DNA from: an uncultured Porphyromonadaceae bacterium
Lineage (GTDB): Bacteria > Bacteroidota > Bacteroidia > Bacteroidales > Muribaculaceae
DNA length: 54,486 bases
Direction of reading: 5' to 3'
NCBI GenBank assembly: GCA_900544305.1
Contig: UQUV01000019.1
Span: forward strand, 1-54,486
Shown: positions 43,752 to 51,842 of the stretch, one piece after another
Position numbering within the stretch: position 1 is the stretch's first letter
Layout: each line of letters starts with the position of its first letter
Made by a program: the position numbers and the translations under genes
The notes under the pieces: model-generated
Databases searched by the model: none
Seen by the model: only the letters and a program-made list of their open reading frames with translations
What the model was told of the DNA's origin: nothing

Positions 43752-43807
43752 TATTTGCCTGGCAGCAGCGCTAAATCTATCATAAAGTCTAACGACCGAT
43801 TTGGGTT
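43752..43807 (-). repeat. Dispersed element copy C (left end only)
   Basis: On the minus strand it starts AACCCAAATCG...TTAGAC (43787-43807), then ACTTTATGATAGATTT and CTGCTGCCAGGCAAAT, matching copy A before diverging near 43752. It lies four bases from the att/terminator repeat of the hipBST cassette. The rest of the 43555-43888 gap holds the operators and the terminator. Confidence 0.62.
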
Positions 43808-43811
43808 AAAA

Positions 43812-43909
43812 GGCCTTAAAACAATCAGCGCGGCAGGCAAATGGATTGTCTGTCGCGCTGAGATTTTTGTTTAGCCTATGCGTTGCTATTAATATTCTTC
43901 CTCGTTGAA
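43812..43909. repeat. Att-like repeat copy 1 with bidirectional terminator
   Basis: The copy attached to the intact DUF2795 gene. The hairpin CAGCGCGGCAG/CTGTCGCGCTG lies at 43826-43836 with 43850-43860, with T-rich flanks on both strands. The core 43888-43912 contains the gene's stop codon. Confidence 0.82.
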
Positions 43910-44110
43910 GAAGAAGTCTTCTTTGCTTGGGTAGTCAGGCCATATATCTTCGATGCATTCATACACGTCGCCTTCATCTTCCATTTCCTGAAGGTTTTCA
44001 ATTACTTCAAGAGGTGCACCCGAACGCATAGCGTAGTCGATAAGTTCCTCCTTGGTTGCTGGCCAAGGTGCATCTTCAAGTTTTGATGCAAGTTCAAGAG
44101 TCCAATACAT
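43889..44110 (-). CDS. DUF2795 domain protein
   Basis: A 73-residue acidic protein (MYWTLELASKLEDAPWPATK, then EELIDYAMRSGAPLEVIENL and an acidic tail ending FFFNEEEY) of the DUF2795 family, common and conserved in Bacteroidetes. Function unknown. It lies 45 bases after the adenosyltransferase gene, probably in the same operon. Its last eight codons are the core of the att-like repeats, so inserts at its end leave the protein unchanged. Confidence 0.85.
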   Translation of the reverse strand: MYWTLELASKLEDAPWPATKEELIDYAMRSGAPLEVIENLQEMEDEGDVYECIEDIWPDYPSKEDFFFNEEEY

Positions 44111-44155
44111 AATTTTTGTCGATTAAAAAACGTCGCAAAAATACAATATAAAACA

Positions 44156-44713
44156 TTATTTGCAATCTTTATCCCAGAAAATTTCTTCGATTTGATTGTG
44201 AATATTGTTAAATCTTGCTAAAACGAAGAAGAAGTCGCTCAAACGGTTGATATAGACTATCACATTCGGGTCGATTGTGGCTTCTTCGGCGAGTGCTACA
44301 ATGGCGCGTTCGCAGCGGCGGGTTACGGTGCGGCATACGTGTGCCATTGATGAAATTCGGGTACCGCCCGGAAGAACAAAGTTGCGCAACGGCGGGAGCT
44401 CTGCGTCAAGACGGTCGATTTCTGATTCAATGCGCTCGATGTCCTCCGTGTCGAGTCCGTCCACTTTTGTCTGCTTGTCGTTGGCCAGGTAGCCTCCGAT
44501 GTTGAAAAGCTTGTTTTGCACTACGCGCAAAAATATCTTGGTTTCGCTTGGAATGTTGTGCAGGTTGTCAAGGAGACCGATAAAAGAGTTCAGCTCGTCT
44601 ACCGTGCCGTAGGCTTCAATGCGGATGTCGCATTTGGAAACTCTTTTGCCGCCGACCAATGAGGTTGTTCCTTTGTCGCCGGTTGCTGTGTAAACATTAC
44701 TTTTTTTTGTCAT
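44156..44713 (-). CDS. Cob(I)yrinic acid a,c-diamide adenosyltransferase (PduO type)
   Basis: A 185-residue enzyme that transfers the adenosyl group of ATP to reduced cobalamin. The ATP-binding N-terminus is TATGDKGTTSLVGGKRVSKC, followed by RIEAYGTVDELNSFIGLL. The C-terminal signature lies in PGGTRISSMAHVCRTVTRRC and ERAIVALAE, then NRLSDFFFVLAR. This is the PduO/MMAB family, not CobA. It starts four bases after the LOG-family gene stop, so the two are coupled. It supports salvage of vitamin B12 for AdoCbl enzymes. Confidence 0.93.
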   Translation of the reverse strand: MTKKSNVYTATGDKGTTSLVGGKRVSKCDIRIEAYGTVDELNSFIGLLDNLHNIPSETKIFLRVVQNKLFNIGGYLANDKQTKVDGLDTEDIERIESEIDRLDAELPPLRNFVLPGGTRISSMAHVCRTVTRRCERAIVALAEEATIDPNVIVYINRLSDFFFVLARFNNIHNQIEEIFWDKDCK

Positions 44714-44717
44714 CGTC

Positions 44718-45257
44718 TCAAGAATTTATGGTTTTTATCAGATTTATACATTCGTCAGCCGTGTTGACTATTTTTATTACATTAACAGCTTCGGGGTCAG
44801 CAAGGTTCAGTTCGGTGAACTTTTTCAGCTGCTCGACAAAGGGGTTGAACAGGCCTTTCACGTTGATGAGGATGATGGGTTTCGAGTATTTTCTGGCCAC
44901 GGTCATTTCTGCCAGTGTTGCCATCACCTCGTCGAGCGTACCGATGCCGCCCGGCAGCGCCACATATATCTGTCCCAATGCAATGAGCTTGTTTTTCCTT
45001 TCGTTCAGGTCGAGCGTGTAAATCATTTCGTCGACCACCGGGTCGGCAATCTGGCGGAAGGTTTCCGGGATTATGCCCGTGACGGTTGCTCCTGCCGTTT
45101 TTGCCGTTGTGGCGAGCAGGTGCATCTGTCCGGCGTTCGAGCCGCCATAAATCAGGCGTGCCTTCATTGCTCCGATGCCTTTTCCCAAGTCCTCTACGGC
45201 TTTGCTGAAATCAGGGTCGATGTTCGTTTTCGATGATAAATAAACGGTGATATTCAT
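44718..45257 (-). CDS. LOG family protein (TIGR00730, Rossmann fold)
   Basis: A 179-residue protein. ATG 45257 chosen; the frame extends to a TTG at 45323 that lies inside the promoter -7 box. Opens NITVYLSSKTNIDPDFSKAV, with IYGGSNAGQMHLLATTA and the family motif PGGIGTLDEVMATLAE (about residues 100-115). LOG proteins hydrolyse nucleoside monophosphates to base and ribose phosphate; the annotation lysine decarboxylase is historical. First gene of an operon with the adenosyltransferase and DUF2795 genes. Confidence 0.88.
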   Translation of the reverse strand: MNITVYLSSKTNIDPDFSKAVEDLGKGIGAMKARLIYGGSNAGQMHLLATTAKTAGATVTGIIPETFRQIADPVVDEMIYTLDLNERKNKLIALGQIYVALPGGIGTLDEVMATLAEMTVARKYSKPIILINVKGLFNPFVEQLKKFTELNLADPEAVNVIKIVNTADECINLIKTINS

Positions 45258-45320
45258 TCTTTGTCGTTTTTGCTGATTTGAAAACCGGAAGCGACCGTTG
45301 CTGCCGCCTCCTTTCTTTTT

Positions 45321-45351
45321 CAAAGGTAAGGAAATTGCTCCAAATTTCCAA
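45321..45351 (-). promoter_or_regulatory. Promoter of the LOG-adenosyltransferase-DUF2795 operon
   Basis: On the minus strand TTG (45349-45351), 20 bases, TACCTTTG (45321-45328). A full consensus match that decides the LOG start. Confidence 0.78.
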
Positions 45352-45368
45352 CAGTACGCCAGGAATGA

Positions 45369-46781
45369 TTATACGGCCGCGAGTTTTTCGTTGCGCTGGG
45401 CGCGGAAAGCCTTGAAGGTTTCGAATATGTCGTTGAGGGCGATGGTGGCATTTTCGATTTCCTTTTCATAGAGCTGGATGCCGGCGCCGGGTTGTGACGT
45501 TTGTCCTTTCAGCACGCCCGATACACCGGAAATCTGTTCAAAAAGCTTCATTTGCAGGTCAAGCATTTCGTAGGCGCCGATATTCGTTGCGTTGGCCGAC
45601 ACCTGCTGTGGCTTGTCGCCGGCACCGCGAGGATGATAGGGAATAATTGAATCGGGCTTCGACCATGCGTAGCGAAGGTCCTCCCAAGTGTAGCCTTCCG
45701 GCAGGATATTGTCGGGGTAGAGCAGTGCGCCTTTCGCGCTTGCGCCCATAATGTGGTCGACAAGGGTTATGAGCCGGTTCACGTATTTCTGCTGGTCGAT
45801 TACGTCCTCCACCATCGAATGAACTTCGCCGTCGGTCAGTGGGTACAGCTTGAACACGAAAGGGTGGGAGCGGTGGCGGTAGGACGAATCATATTGGCTG
45901 ATGATGTCGCCGTCGGGTGTCAGCCAGTAACACCGCCAATGGCGTTGCAGCGTCCAGCGTGTGGCTGTGGTCGGCTCACCGTTCTGCTGCCGTTGTCTGT
46001 TTTCTTCCTCTATGGCAGCTTTGTCGTGCAGGCCGACAGTGAAAATTTCGCCGGTTTTCCGGTCGTGGCATTCATAGGCTTCGCGGCTTTCCCGTTTCCA
46101 AAGTTCGATGATACGGATTTTTCCGGGCACGGTGCATTGGCTGAAACTGCCCGCTGTCGGTGTGTCGGCAAGCTGGTGTGTAGCCGTTGTGTGGCCGACA
46201 TGGTCAAACAGTTGCAACAGTTGGACGGCTCTGCTGCGGCTTCCTTCGGCAAAGCGTTCCAGCAGGTCGGAAGGGGAGAAGTCGTGCAACTGGCCTATCA
46301 GTTCGCAGTCCCAGCCCCTGACATCGGCCGTAGGGTTGAGGAACATCCGTTCCGGGTTGACGTTGTCGATGCGGGCAAACGGTTGGCCATTAGTGGCCGA
46401 TTGCCATACTTTCTGGAAGCAGCAGCCGGAAATGAGGAATTCCTCGAAAGCGCGGCTGTCGAGTTCCGTGGCGGCGTTGGCTGCCAATGCCGTGCTTGCC
46501 TCGCCGTCGTCGGTATTCATGGCCTGAAACCGGCCGATTACGCTTTTCACCAACTGGCGGATGAGATTGTTCGACAGCGGGTCCTTGCCGTTCTCTTTCA
46601 AGTGGCGGTATTCCGTCGTCCGATTGCCGTATTCGTCGGTCATGATGTCGCACCACTGGTTGCCGTAGGTGTAGTTCTTGTTGCGTTGTCGTTTGGCGCG
46701 CATGGATTCCAGCGTTTCCCATGCTTCGCGGGCGGCATCGGCCAGTGCCTTGCCGTAGTTCTGTTTTTCCTGTGTGTTCAT
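45369..46781 (-). CDS. Phage portal-like protein, isolated
   Basis: A 470-residue protein resembling portal proteins of tailed phages (P22/podovirus-like layout). It has an N-terminal helical part (KRQRNKNYTYGNQWCDIMTD), then DPLSNNLIRQLVKSVIGRFQ, a wing region with RIDNVNPERMFLNPTADVRG, YWLTPDGDIISQYDSS, and the helical stem VIDQQKYVNRLITLVDHIMG with GVSGVLKGQTSQPGAGIQL. Portals form the dodecameric DNA gate of the capsid. No terminase, capsid or tail genes lie nearby, so this is an orphan or a domesticated copy. It is full length, has its own -7 box, and the start MNTQEKQNYGK (46781) is fixed because the earlier start lies in that box. Confidence 0.75.
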   Translation of the reverse strand: MNTQEKQNYGKALADAAREAWETLESMRAKRQRNKNYTYGNQWCDIMTDEYGNRTTEYRHLKENGKDPLSNNLIRQLVKSVIGRFQAMNTDDGEASTALAANAATELDSRAFEEFLISGCCFQKVWQSATNGQPFARIDNVNPERMFLNPTADVRGWDCELIGQLHDFSPSDLLERFAEGSRSRAVQLLQLFDHVGHTTATHQLADTPTAGSFSQCTVPGKIRIIELWKRESREAYECHDRKTGEIFTVGLHDKAAIEEENRQRQQNGEPTTATRWTLQRHWRCYWLTPDGDIISQYDSSYRHRSHPFVFKLYPLTDGEVHSMVEDVIDQQKYVNRLITLVDHIMGASAKGALLYPDNILPEGYTWEDLRYAWSKPDSIIPYHPRGAGDKPQQVSANATNIGAYEMLDLQMKLFEQISGVSGVLKGQTSQPGAGIQLYEKEIENATIALNDIFETFKAFRAQRNEKLAAV

Positions 46782-46796
46782 GGTCTGTTTTTTCGG

Positions 46797-46804
46797 CAAA
46801 AGTA
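46797..46804 (-). promoter_or_regulatory. -7 promoter box of the portal-like gene
   Basis: Reads TACTTTTG on the minus strand, 15 bases before the ATG at 46781. No TTG at the -33 position. Confidence 0.5.
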
Positions 46805-46967
46805 GTGTCGTTGCTGGAAAAATATTGCGAAAAGGGAAAAAACAGTGGTCTGATAGTCGGCATGAACAAATTCGGCCTTTTGTTGTTTTCTCAATATAAA
46901 TCCCTTTAAAATAAATGTTTTAACTATATTTTTAAAAATTATAGTACAAAAAAGGGGAAAAGCCGCT

Positions 46968-47047
46968 TATCTTTGCATTTGATAACGGCAAAAAGTCAAA
47001 AAAAAGTGCAATGTTATCTTAATATATGATGGATTGCATTATCTTTG
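46968..47047 (+). promoter_or_regulatory. Two tandem -7 boxes for the TPR lipoprotein
   Basis: TATCTTTG occurs at 46968-46975 and again at 47040-47047, each followed by CAT, 72 bases apart. Two promoters would fit a highly expressed gene. Confidence 0.6.
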
Positions 47048-47083
47048 CATAAAGAAAGAATTTTAATTTCAATACTAATAACT

Positions 47084-48772
47084 ATGAACAAAAAATTAGG
47101 TATGTATCTAATGGTCGGTGCAGCTGTAGCATTGACCGGTTGTAACAAGAAGATGAGCCCTTTCGCTTCTGACTATTTTACAACTAACCCGACTCCGCTT
47201 ACAGTTGTAGGCGACCAGGTTCCTGCCACTATTACAGCAAATGTTCCTCAAAAATTCTTCAAGAAGAATGCTGAAGTAACAGTTACTCCGTATCTCGTTT
47301 ACGGAACAGACTCTACTGCCGTAGCTTCTAAGGCTTACACTTTCCAAGGTGAAAAGGTAGAAGGCAACAATCCGGTTATCAGCTACAAAGAAGGTGGAAC
47401 AGTTTCTATCCCTGCTACTTTCGCTTACAATCCGGGCATGATGGACAGCGAACTTTATCTTGACTTCAACGTAGTTCAAGGTAAGAAGTCTTATGTTCTT
47501 CCTCGTGTAAAGGTTGGCGAAGGTGTTCTTGCTACTGCAACTTTGGCTGACGCTTCTACAGTTGACCCTGCAACTGCAGCTGACAAATACCAACGCATCA
47601 TCAACGAAAAATATGATGCTGACATCATGTTCCTTATCAACCAGGCTAACATCCGTTCTAAGGAATTGAAGAAAGAAGAAGTTACTGGCTTCAACGAAAC
47701 TGTTAAGGCAGCAAGCTCTGCTGATAACAAGGAAATCGAAGGCATCCACGTTTCTTCATTCGCTTCTCCTGATGGTGGTGTGAAGTTCAACGAAAAACTT
47801 TCTGCTAATCGTGAAAAGACTACATTGAAATATGTAGAAAAGAACTTGAAGGACGAAGAAATCGCTAACTACGGTGACTTGACTTCTGAATATACTGCAC
47901 AAGACTGGGAAGGCTTCCAGAAACTCGTTTCTCAAAGCAACATCCAGGATAAGGACCTTATCTTGAGCGTACTTTCAATGTACAAAGATCCGGAACAACG
48001 CGAAAAGGAAATCCGTAACCTTTCTTCAGTATTCGATCAGCTTGCTGACGAAATCCTTCCGCAATTGCGTTACTCTCGCATCACTGCTTCTATCAACACA
48101 ATCGGCCGCAGCGATGACGAAATCAAGGCTCAATACAAAGAAGACGCTTCTAAACTTTCTGTAGACGAACTTCTTTATTGCGCAACTTTGACTAACGACA
48201 ACAAGCAAAAGGTAGAAATCTACGCTACAGCTGCTAAGTTGTATCCGAACGATTTCCGTTGCTTCAACAACCTTGGTAAAGCTCAATTCGTAGAAGGTAA
48301 CTACGACGAAGCTAAGGCTAACTTCGAAAAGGCTGCTAAACTGGCTCCGGAAAGCAACGAAGTGAAGATGAACCTTGGTCTTATCAAGATGTTGAACAAG
48401 GACTATGCTGGTGCTCGCGAAAGCTTCGGTAGCGCTGCTGGTGTTGAAGGTTTGAACGACGCTATGGGTGTTTACTACATCAAACAAGGCGACTATCAGA
48501 CAGCTGTTAAGGCATTCGGTGACACTAAGTCAAACAACGCTGCTCTTGCTCAGATCCTCGTTAACGACTATAGCGCTGCACAGGCTACTTTGAACGCCGT
48601 TAAGAATCCTAACGCTACTACTTACTACATGATGGCTGTTATAGCTGCTCGCACAAGCAACGAACAAGGCGTTTACGCTAACCTTCGCAAGGCTGTTGCT
48701 ATGGACAGCTCTTTGAAAGCTAAAGCTGCTGTTGATAAAGAATTTGCAAAATACAATGTTGCAAACTTGTAA
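47084..48772 (+). CDS. Tetratricopeptide-repeat lipoprotein
   Basis: A 562-residue lipoprotein from ATG 47084 (upstream codons overlap the second promoter). Lipobox LTGC (Cys20), then NKKMSPF. Residues 40-160 form a beta-sandwich-like region (QVPATITANVPQKFFKKNAE, YKEGGTVSIPATFAYNPG). The middle has an OmpA-like element (IEGIHVSSFASPDGGVKFNE, LSANREKTTLKYVEKN) that could bind peptidoglycan. TPR repeats follow at about 385-500 (CFNNLGKAQFVEGNYDEAKA, MNLGLIKMLNKDYAGARESF). The codon choice is strongly biased (AAC, GAA, GCT), which suggests high expression. Related proteins are abundant outer-membrane lipoproteins in Bacteroidales, likely structural. Confidence 0.85.
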   Translation: MNKKLGMYLMVGAAVALTGCNKKMSPFASDYFTTNPTPLTVVGDQVPATITANVPQKFFKKNAEVTVTPYLVYGTDSTAVASKAYTFQGEKVEGNNPVISYKEGGTVSIPATFAYNPGMMDSELYLDFNVVQGKKSYVLPRVKVGEGVLATATLADASTVDPATAADKYQRIINEKYDADIMFLINQANIRSKELKKEEVTGFNETVKAASSADNKEIEGIHVSSFASPDGGVKFNEKLSANREKTTLKYVEKNLKDEEIANYGDLTSEYTAQDWEGFQKLVSQSNIQDKDLILSVLSMYKDPEQREKEIRNLSSVFDQLADEILPQLRYSRITASINTIGRSDDEIKAQYKEDASKLSVDELLYCATLTNDNKQKVEIYATAAKLYPNDFRCFNNLGKAQFVEGNYDEAKANFEKAAKLAPESNEVKMNLGLIKMLNKDYAGARESFGSAAGVEGLNDAMGVYYIKQGDYQTAVKAFGDTKSNNAALAQILVNDYSAAQATLNAVKNPNATTYYMMAVIAARTSNEQGVYANLRKAVAMDSSLKAKAAVDKEFAKYNVANL

Positions 48773-48799
48773 TCAACTCTAAATAGCATAAACCAACAG

Positions 48800-48828
48800 A
48801 AAGGCATCCGCAAGGGTGCCTTTTTTTA
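48800..48828 (+). terminator. Terminator after the TPR lipoprotein
   Basis: AAAGGCATCC (48800-48809) pairs with GGGTGCCTTT (48814-48823) around a 4-base loop, followed by more T. Confidence 0.9.
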
Positions 48829-48834
48829 TTTCGG

Positions 48835-49100
48835 GGGGATGGTGTAGGGGGTAGAGGTATATGGATTAGAGTGTATGGATTAGGGTATATGGGTTATAGG
48901 TTAGGGTGTATAGGTTCGAGTGGGTAGTTTAATGTTGGAATTTATGGGCCATTGGTGGAGGAGTGTGTTTTTCCGGAAATTTGTAAACCCTAACCTCTAA
49001 TCCCTAATTCATATACTCAAACCTATAACCTCTAACTCATATACTATAACTCCTAATTTATATACAATAACCTATAACCGCTAACCCATAACCTCTAACT
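48835..49100. repeat. Telomere-like degenerate inverted repeats
   Basis: In the 426-base gap 48773-49198. The left arm (48835-48926) is G-rich with units such as TATGGATTAGGG and TTATAGGTTAGGG. The right arm (48985-49100) is the opposite strand of the same pattern (CCCTAACC, CCTATAACC, CATATACT). Each arm is also internally repetitive with a step of about 7 bases. About 58 bases separate the arms. It could form a long imperfect hairpin or G-rich structures. Confidence 0.7.
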
Positions 49101-49198
49101 GAAAACATTCTTTTACAAAAAGTCGGGAAAAACCGTCAGATTTTCGTATCTTCGCAGAGATAACCTCGAAATGAAATTTAATTAATAAATAAAGACCA

Positions 49199-51148
49199 AT
49201 GCAAGACGAAAAGAAGAAAGAGGGATTGAATATCCCTGAAAATGCCTTTCGCGAGCTGAAGCCGGGCGAACAGTATGTTCCGGTGATGCGTCCCGACAAG
49301 GTGTATCCGGAGGTGACTCCTTATTCTGTGACTATGGGTCTGCTGATGGCCGTGATTTTCAGTGCAGCCGCTGCTTATCTGGGCTTGAAAGTGGGACAAG
49401 TGTTTGAAGCTGCCATACCTATTGCCATCATTGCCGTAGGTTTGTCGGGTGCGATGCGTAGAAAGAATGCTCTGGGCGAGAATGTCATCATCCAGTCCAT
49501 CGGTGCTTCTTCGGGTATCGTAGTGGCAGGTGCCATTTTCACGCTTCCTGCGCTCTACATTCTTCAGGCCACTTATGGCGACGCCATTACAGTGAGCTTC
49601 CTTGAAATCTTCCTTAGCTCTCTGCTGGGCGGTGTGCTGGGTATCCTGCTGTTCATTCCGTTCCGCAAGTATTTCTGCTCTGACATGCACGGAAAATTCC
49701 CCTTCCCTGAAGCTACGGCTACCACTCAGGTACTTATCTCAGGCGAAAAGGCCGGCAATCAGGCCAAACCGCTTATCGTTGCCGGTTTGGTGGGCGGTAT
49801 CTACGACTTCCTTCTGTCAACATTCGGATGGTGGAGCGAAACGCTTTCTACGAAAGCCACAGCCCTCGGTGCAGAAATTGCCGAACAGACAAAAATGCTT
49901 TTCAAAATCAATACGGGTGCAGCCGTGCTCGGTTTGGGCTTTATCGTCGGACTGAAATATTCGTTTATCATCTTTGCCGGTAGTGCGTTCATCTGGTATG
50001 TGATTGTTCCGCTTTTGGGTATGAGCCAGCCCGACGTTGCTGCCGAGACATTGTTCTCCGGACAGGCTCGCTACATCGGTATTGGCGGTATTGCCATGTC
50101 GGGTATCATCGGTATCATCAAGTCGTGGGGCATTATCCGCGGTGCTGTAGGCTTGGCTGGCCGTGAACTAAAAGGCAAAGGCGGCGCTGCTACTAACGTG
50201 GTGCGCACTCAGAAAGATATTTCCATGAAGGTGCTTACGTTTGCGCTTATTGCCGCTCTCGTAGTTACATTCGTGTTCTTCTATTTTGGAGTAATCCACA
50301 ACCTGTTCCAGACTATCGTGGCCTTTATCGTGGTGACTGTGATTGCCTTCCTGTTTACAACCGTAGCGGCCAACGCTATTGCGATTGTAGGTACTAACCC
50401 GGTTTCAGGTATGACATTGATGACACTGATCATCGCTTCTGCCATTTTCGTGGCTATCGGTTTGAACGGTGCTTCCGGCATTGTAGCTTCCATGATTATC
50501 GGTGGTGTGGTTTGTACCGCGCTGTCAATGGCCGGCGGTATGGTGACAGATATGAAAATCGGTTACTGGTTGGGTAGCACTCCGCAAAAGCAGCAGTCTT
50601 GGAAACTGGTCGGAACATTTGTTTCGGCTGCTACCGTAGGCGGTGTTATCCTTATCCTTGCCAAGGTTTACGGCTTCTCTGGTCCTGATGCCCTTGCCGC
50701 TCCGCAGGCTAACGCCATGGCAGCTGTTATCGAGCCGTTGATGATGGGTGGCAACACTCCATGGATGCTCTACGGTGTCGGCGCTATTCTCGCCGTGCTG
50801 CTGAACTGGCTGGGTGTTCCGGCATTGGCATTCTCATTGGGTATGTTCATTCCGTTGGAACTCAATGCTCCGCTGTTGGTGGGCGGTCTTATCAGCTGGT
50901 TTGTCAGCAACCGTTCCAAGGACAAGGAACTCAACAGCGCACGTCAGGAACGCGGTACGCTGCTTGCTTCCGGATTTATTGCCGGCGGTGCATTGATGGG
51001 TGTTGTCAGCGCAGGTATGCGTTTTGCAGGATTTGAATATTCTCACTCTATCGACGAAACAACGCTCCAAATCACAGGCGTTGTGATGTACTTGCTGCTT
51101 ATCGGCTATCTTACTTGGGACAGCCTCCGTGCAAAGAAACAAGGCTAA
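49199..51148 (+). CDS. OPT family oligopeptide transporter
   Basis: A 649-residue inner-membrane transporter with about 16 hydrophobic segments. The N-terminus is cytosolic (NIPENAFRELKPGEQYVPVM), the first helix TMGLLMAVIFSAAAAYLGLK, then QSIGASSGIVVAGAIFTLPA and FLEIFLSSLLGGVLGILLFI. The typical OPT signatures are KFPFPEATATTQVLISGEKA, then VGTNPVSGMTLMTLIIAS and NWLGVPALAFSLGMFIPLEL. OPT proteins import oligopeptides, often with protons. It is monocistronic: a TATCTTCG box lies at 49147-49154 and a strong terminator follows. Confidence 0.94.
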   Translation: MQDEKKKEGLNIPENAFRELKPGEQYVPVMRPDKVYPEVTPYSVTMGLLMAVIFSAAAAYLGLKVGQVFEAAIPIAIIAVGLSGAMRRKNALGENVIIQSIGASSGIVVAGAIFTLPALYILQATYGDAITVSFLEIFLSSLLGGVLGILLFIPFRKYFCSDMHGKFPFPEATATTQVLISGEKAGNQAKPLIVAGLVGGIYDFLLSTFGWWSETLSTKATALGAEIAEQTKMLFKINTGAAVLGLGFIVGLKYSFIIFAGSAFIWYVIVPLLGMSQPDVAAETLFSGQARYIGIGGIAMSGIIGIIKSWGIIRGAVGLAGRELKGKGGAATNVVRTQKDISMKVLTFALIAALVVTFVFFYFGVIHNLFQTIVAFIVVTVIAFLFTTVAANAIAIVGTNPVSGMTLMTLIIASAIFVAIGLNGASGIVASMIIGGVVCTALSMAGGMVTDMKIGYWLGSTPQKQQSWKLVGTFVSAATVGGVILILAKVYGFSGPDALAAPQANAMAAVIEPLMMGGNTPWMLYGVGAILAVLLNWLGVPALAFSLGMFIPLELNAPLLVGGLISWFVSNRSKDKELNSARQERGTLLASGFIAGGALMGVVSAGMRFAGFEYSHSIDETTLQITGVVMYLLLIGYLTWDSLRAKKQG

Positions 51149-51172
51149 TCGTTGAAATTCAACCATACTGAC

Positions 51173-51212
51173 CTCTGGGCAGTCGCACACAGCGGCTGCC
51201 CAGAGTCGTTTT
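51173..51212 (+). terminator. Terminator after the OPT transporter
   Basis: CTCTGGGCAG (51173-51182) pairs perfectly with CTGCCCAGAG (51196-51205), then TCGTTTTC. Confidence 0.9.
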
Positions 51213-51375
51213 CTGAGGGATTGATACGACTGCGTTATGATTTAAAAAACTTTGAATTTTCATATATTAAGAGTATATTTGAGAAGTGCTGAATGTAGGT
51301 GTAAGGTAAAAAAATACACGCAGTTGGCAGCTATAATCGAAATATCATGTATCACTTAATCTAACAAGTCACTTT

Positions 51376-51792
51376 ATGAAAAGCCTCGCTTTGACCGATA
51401 AGAATCAGCAGCCAGATGACGGGCTTCTTGAGCAAGTTTTGCAACAGACGTTTACTTTATATCTACAGCTGCGGCAGCAACTTCGGGAGTCCGAAATAGA
51501 AATAATGTGGAATTACTATAACGACGGAAAAGCCTGGTTGGGTAAATTGATGTGGCGGAAAAAGAATCTTGGCTGGGTGCATGTCTATGACCAAGCATTT
51601 CGGATAGTTGTATTCTTTACCGAAAAATACAAGCAAGGAGTATTGGAACTGGATATACCGCAGGATATCAAGGAATGTTTTCAGCAGACTCCTCCATCTG
51701 GAAAACTTATCCCATTGCCAATCAGTGTAGAATGTGATAAGGATTTGGCTATTGTACGGCGACTGATGGAGTATAAAAAGAAATGTCGTTGA
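51376..51792 (+). CDS. DUF3788 family protein
   Basis: A 138-residue soluble protein of the DUF3788 type: helical start, then EIMWNYYNDGKAWLGKLMWR, LGWVHVYDQAFRIVVFFTEK and VLELDIPQDIKECFQQT. The conserved Tyr-Tyr-Asn-Asp-Gly-Lys-x-Trp core is intact. The fold is probably alpha/beta; function unknown. It lies alone between the OPT gene and tRNA-Ser, with a terminator hairpin 14 bases after its stop. Confidence 0.8.
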   Translation: MKSLALTDKNQQPDDGLLEQVLQQTFTLYLQLRQQLRESEIEIMWNYYNDGKAWLGKLMWRKKNLGWVHVYDQAFRIVVFFTEKYKQGVLELDIPQDIKECFQQTPPSGKLIPLPISVECDKDLAIVRRLMEYKKKCR

Positions 51793-51805
51793 GATTAAAA
51801 GAAAA

Positions 51806-51834
51806 AAGGTGCAAATCGTACTGATTTACACCTT
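51806..51834. terminator. Bidirectional terminator of DUF3788 and tRNA-Ser
   Basis: AAGGTGCAAATC (51806-51817) pairs with GATTTACACCTT (51823-51834). The minus side reads into CTTTTTTC and is strong for the tRNA; the plus side ends GTATTTT. Confidence 0.85.
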
Positions 51835-51842
51835 GTATTTTG

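Larger units (their letters stand above)
40646..43909 (-). mobile_element. Two tandem integrated cassettes at the 3' end of the DUF2795 gene
   Basis: Three copies of the 3' end of the DUF2795 gene (40646-40670, 41949-41973, 43888-43912) bound two inserts of 1303 and 1939 bases. In the minus direction each insert begins with the same ~80-base stretch (terminator hairpin) after the repeat and has its own cargo: HipBST in one, a decayed DUF1016 nuclease in the other. No integrase or transposase lies inside. This layout is what site-specific integration into a gene's last codons leaves. The recombinase must act in trans or has been lost. Confidence 0.65.

Noticed and set aside
40646..43912. Integron-type gene cassettes with attC sites
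   Set aside because: The repeats contain a terminator palindrome, but the shared core is coding sequence of the DUF2795 gene end, there are no attC-like R boxes, and no IntI gene is present. 3'-end site-specific insertion fits better.
45753..46805. A 350-codon plus-strand frame across the portal-like gene
   Set aside because: The minus-strand frame has portal motifs and a promoter box; the plus frame has no recognisable domain and is a shadow.
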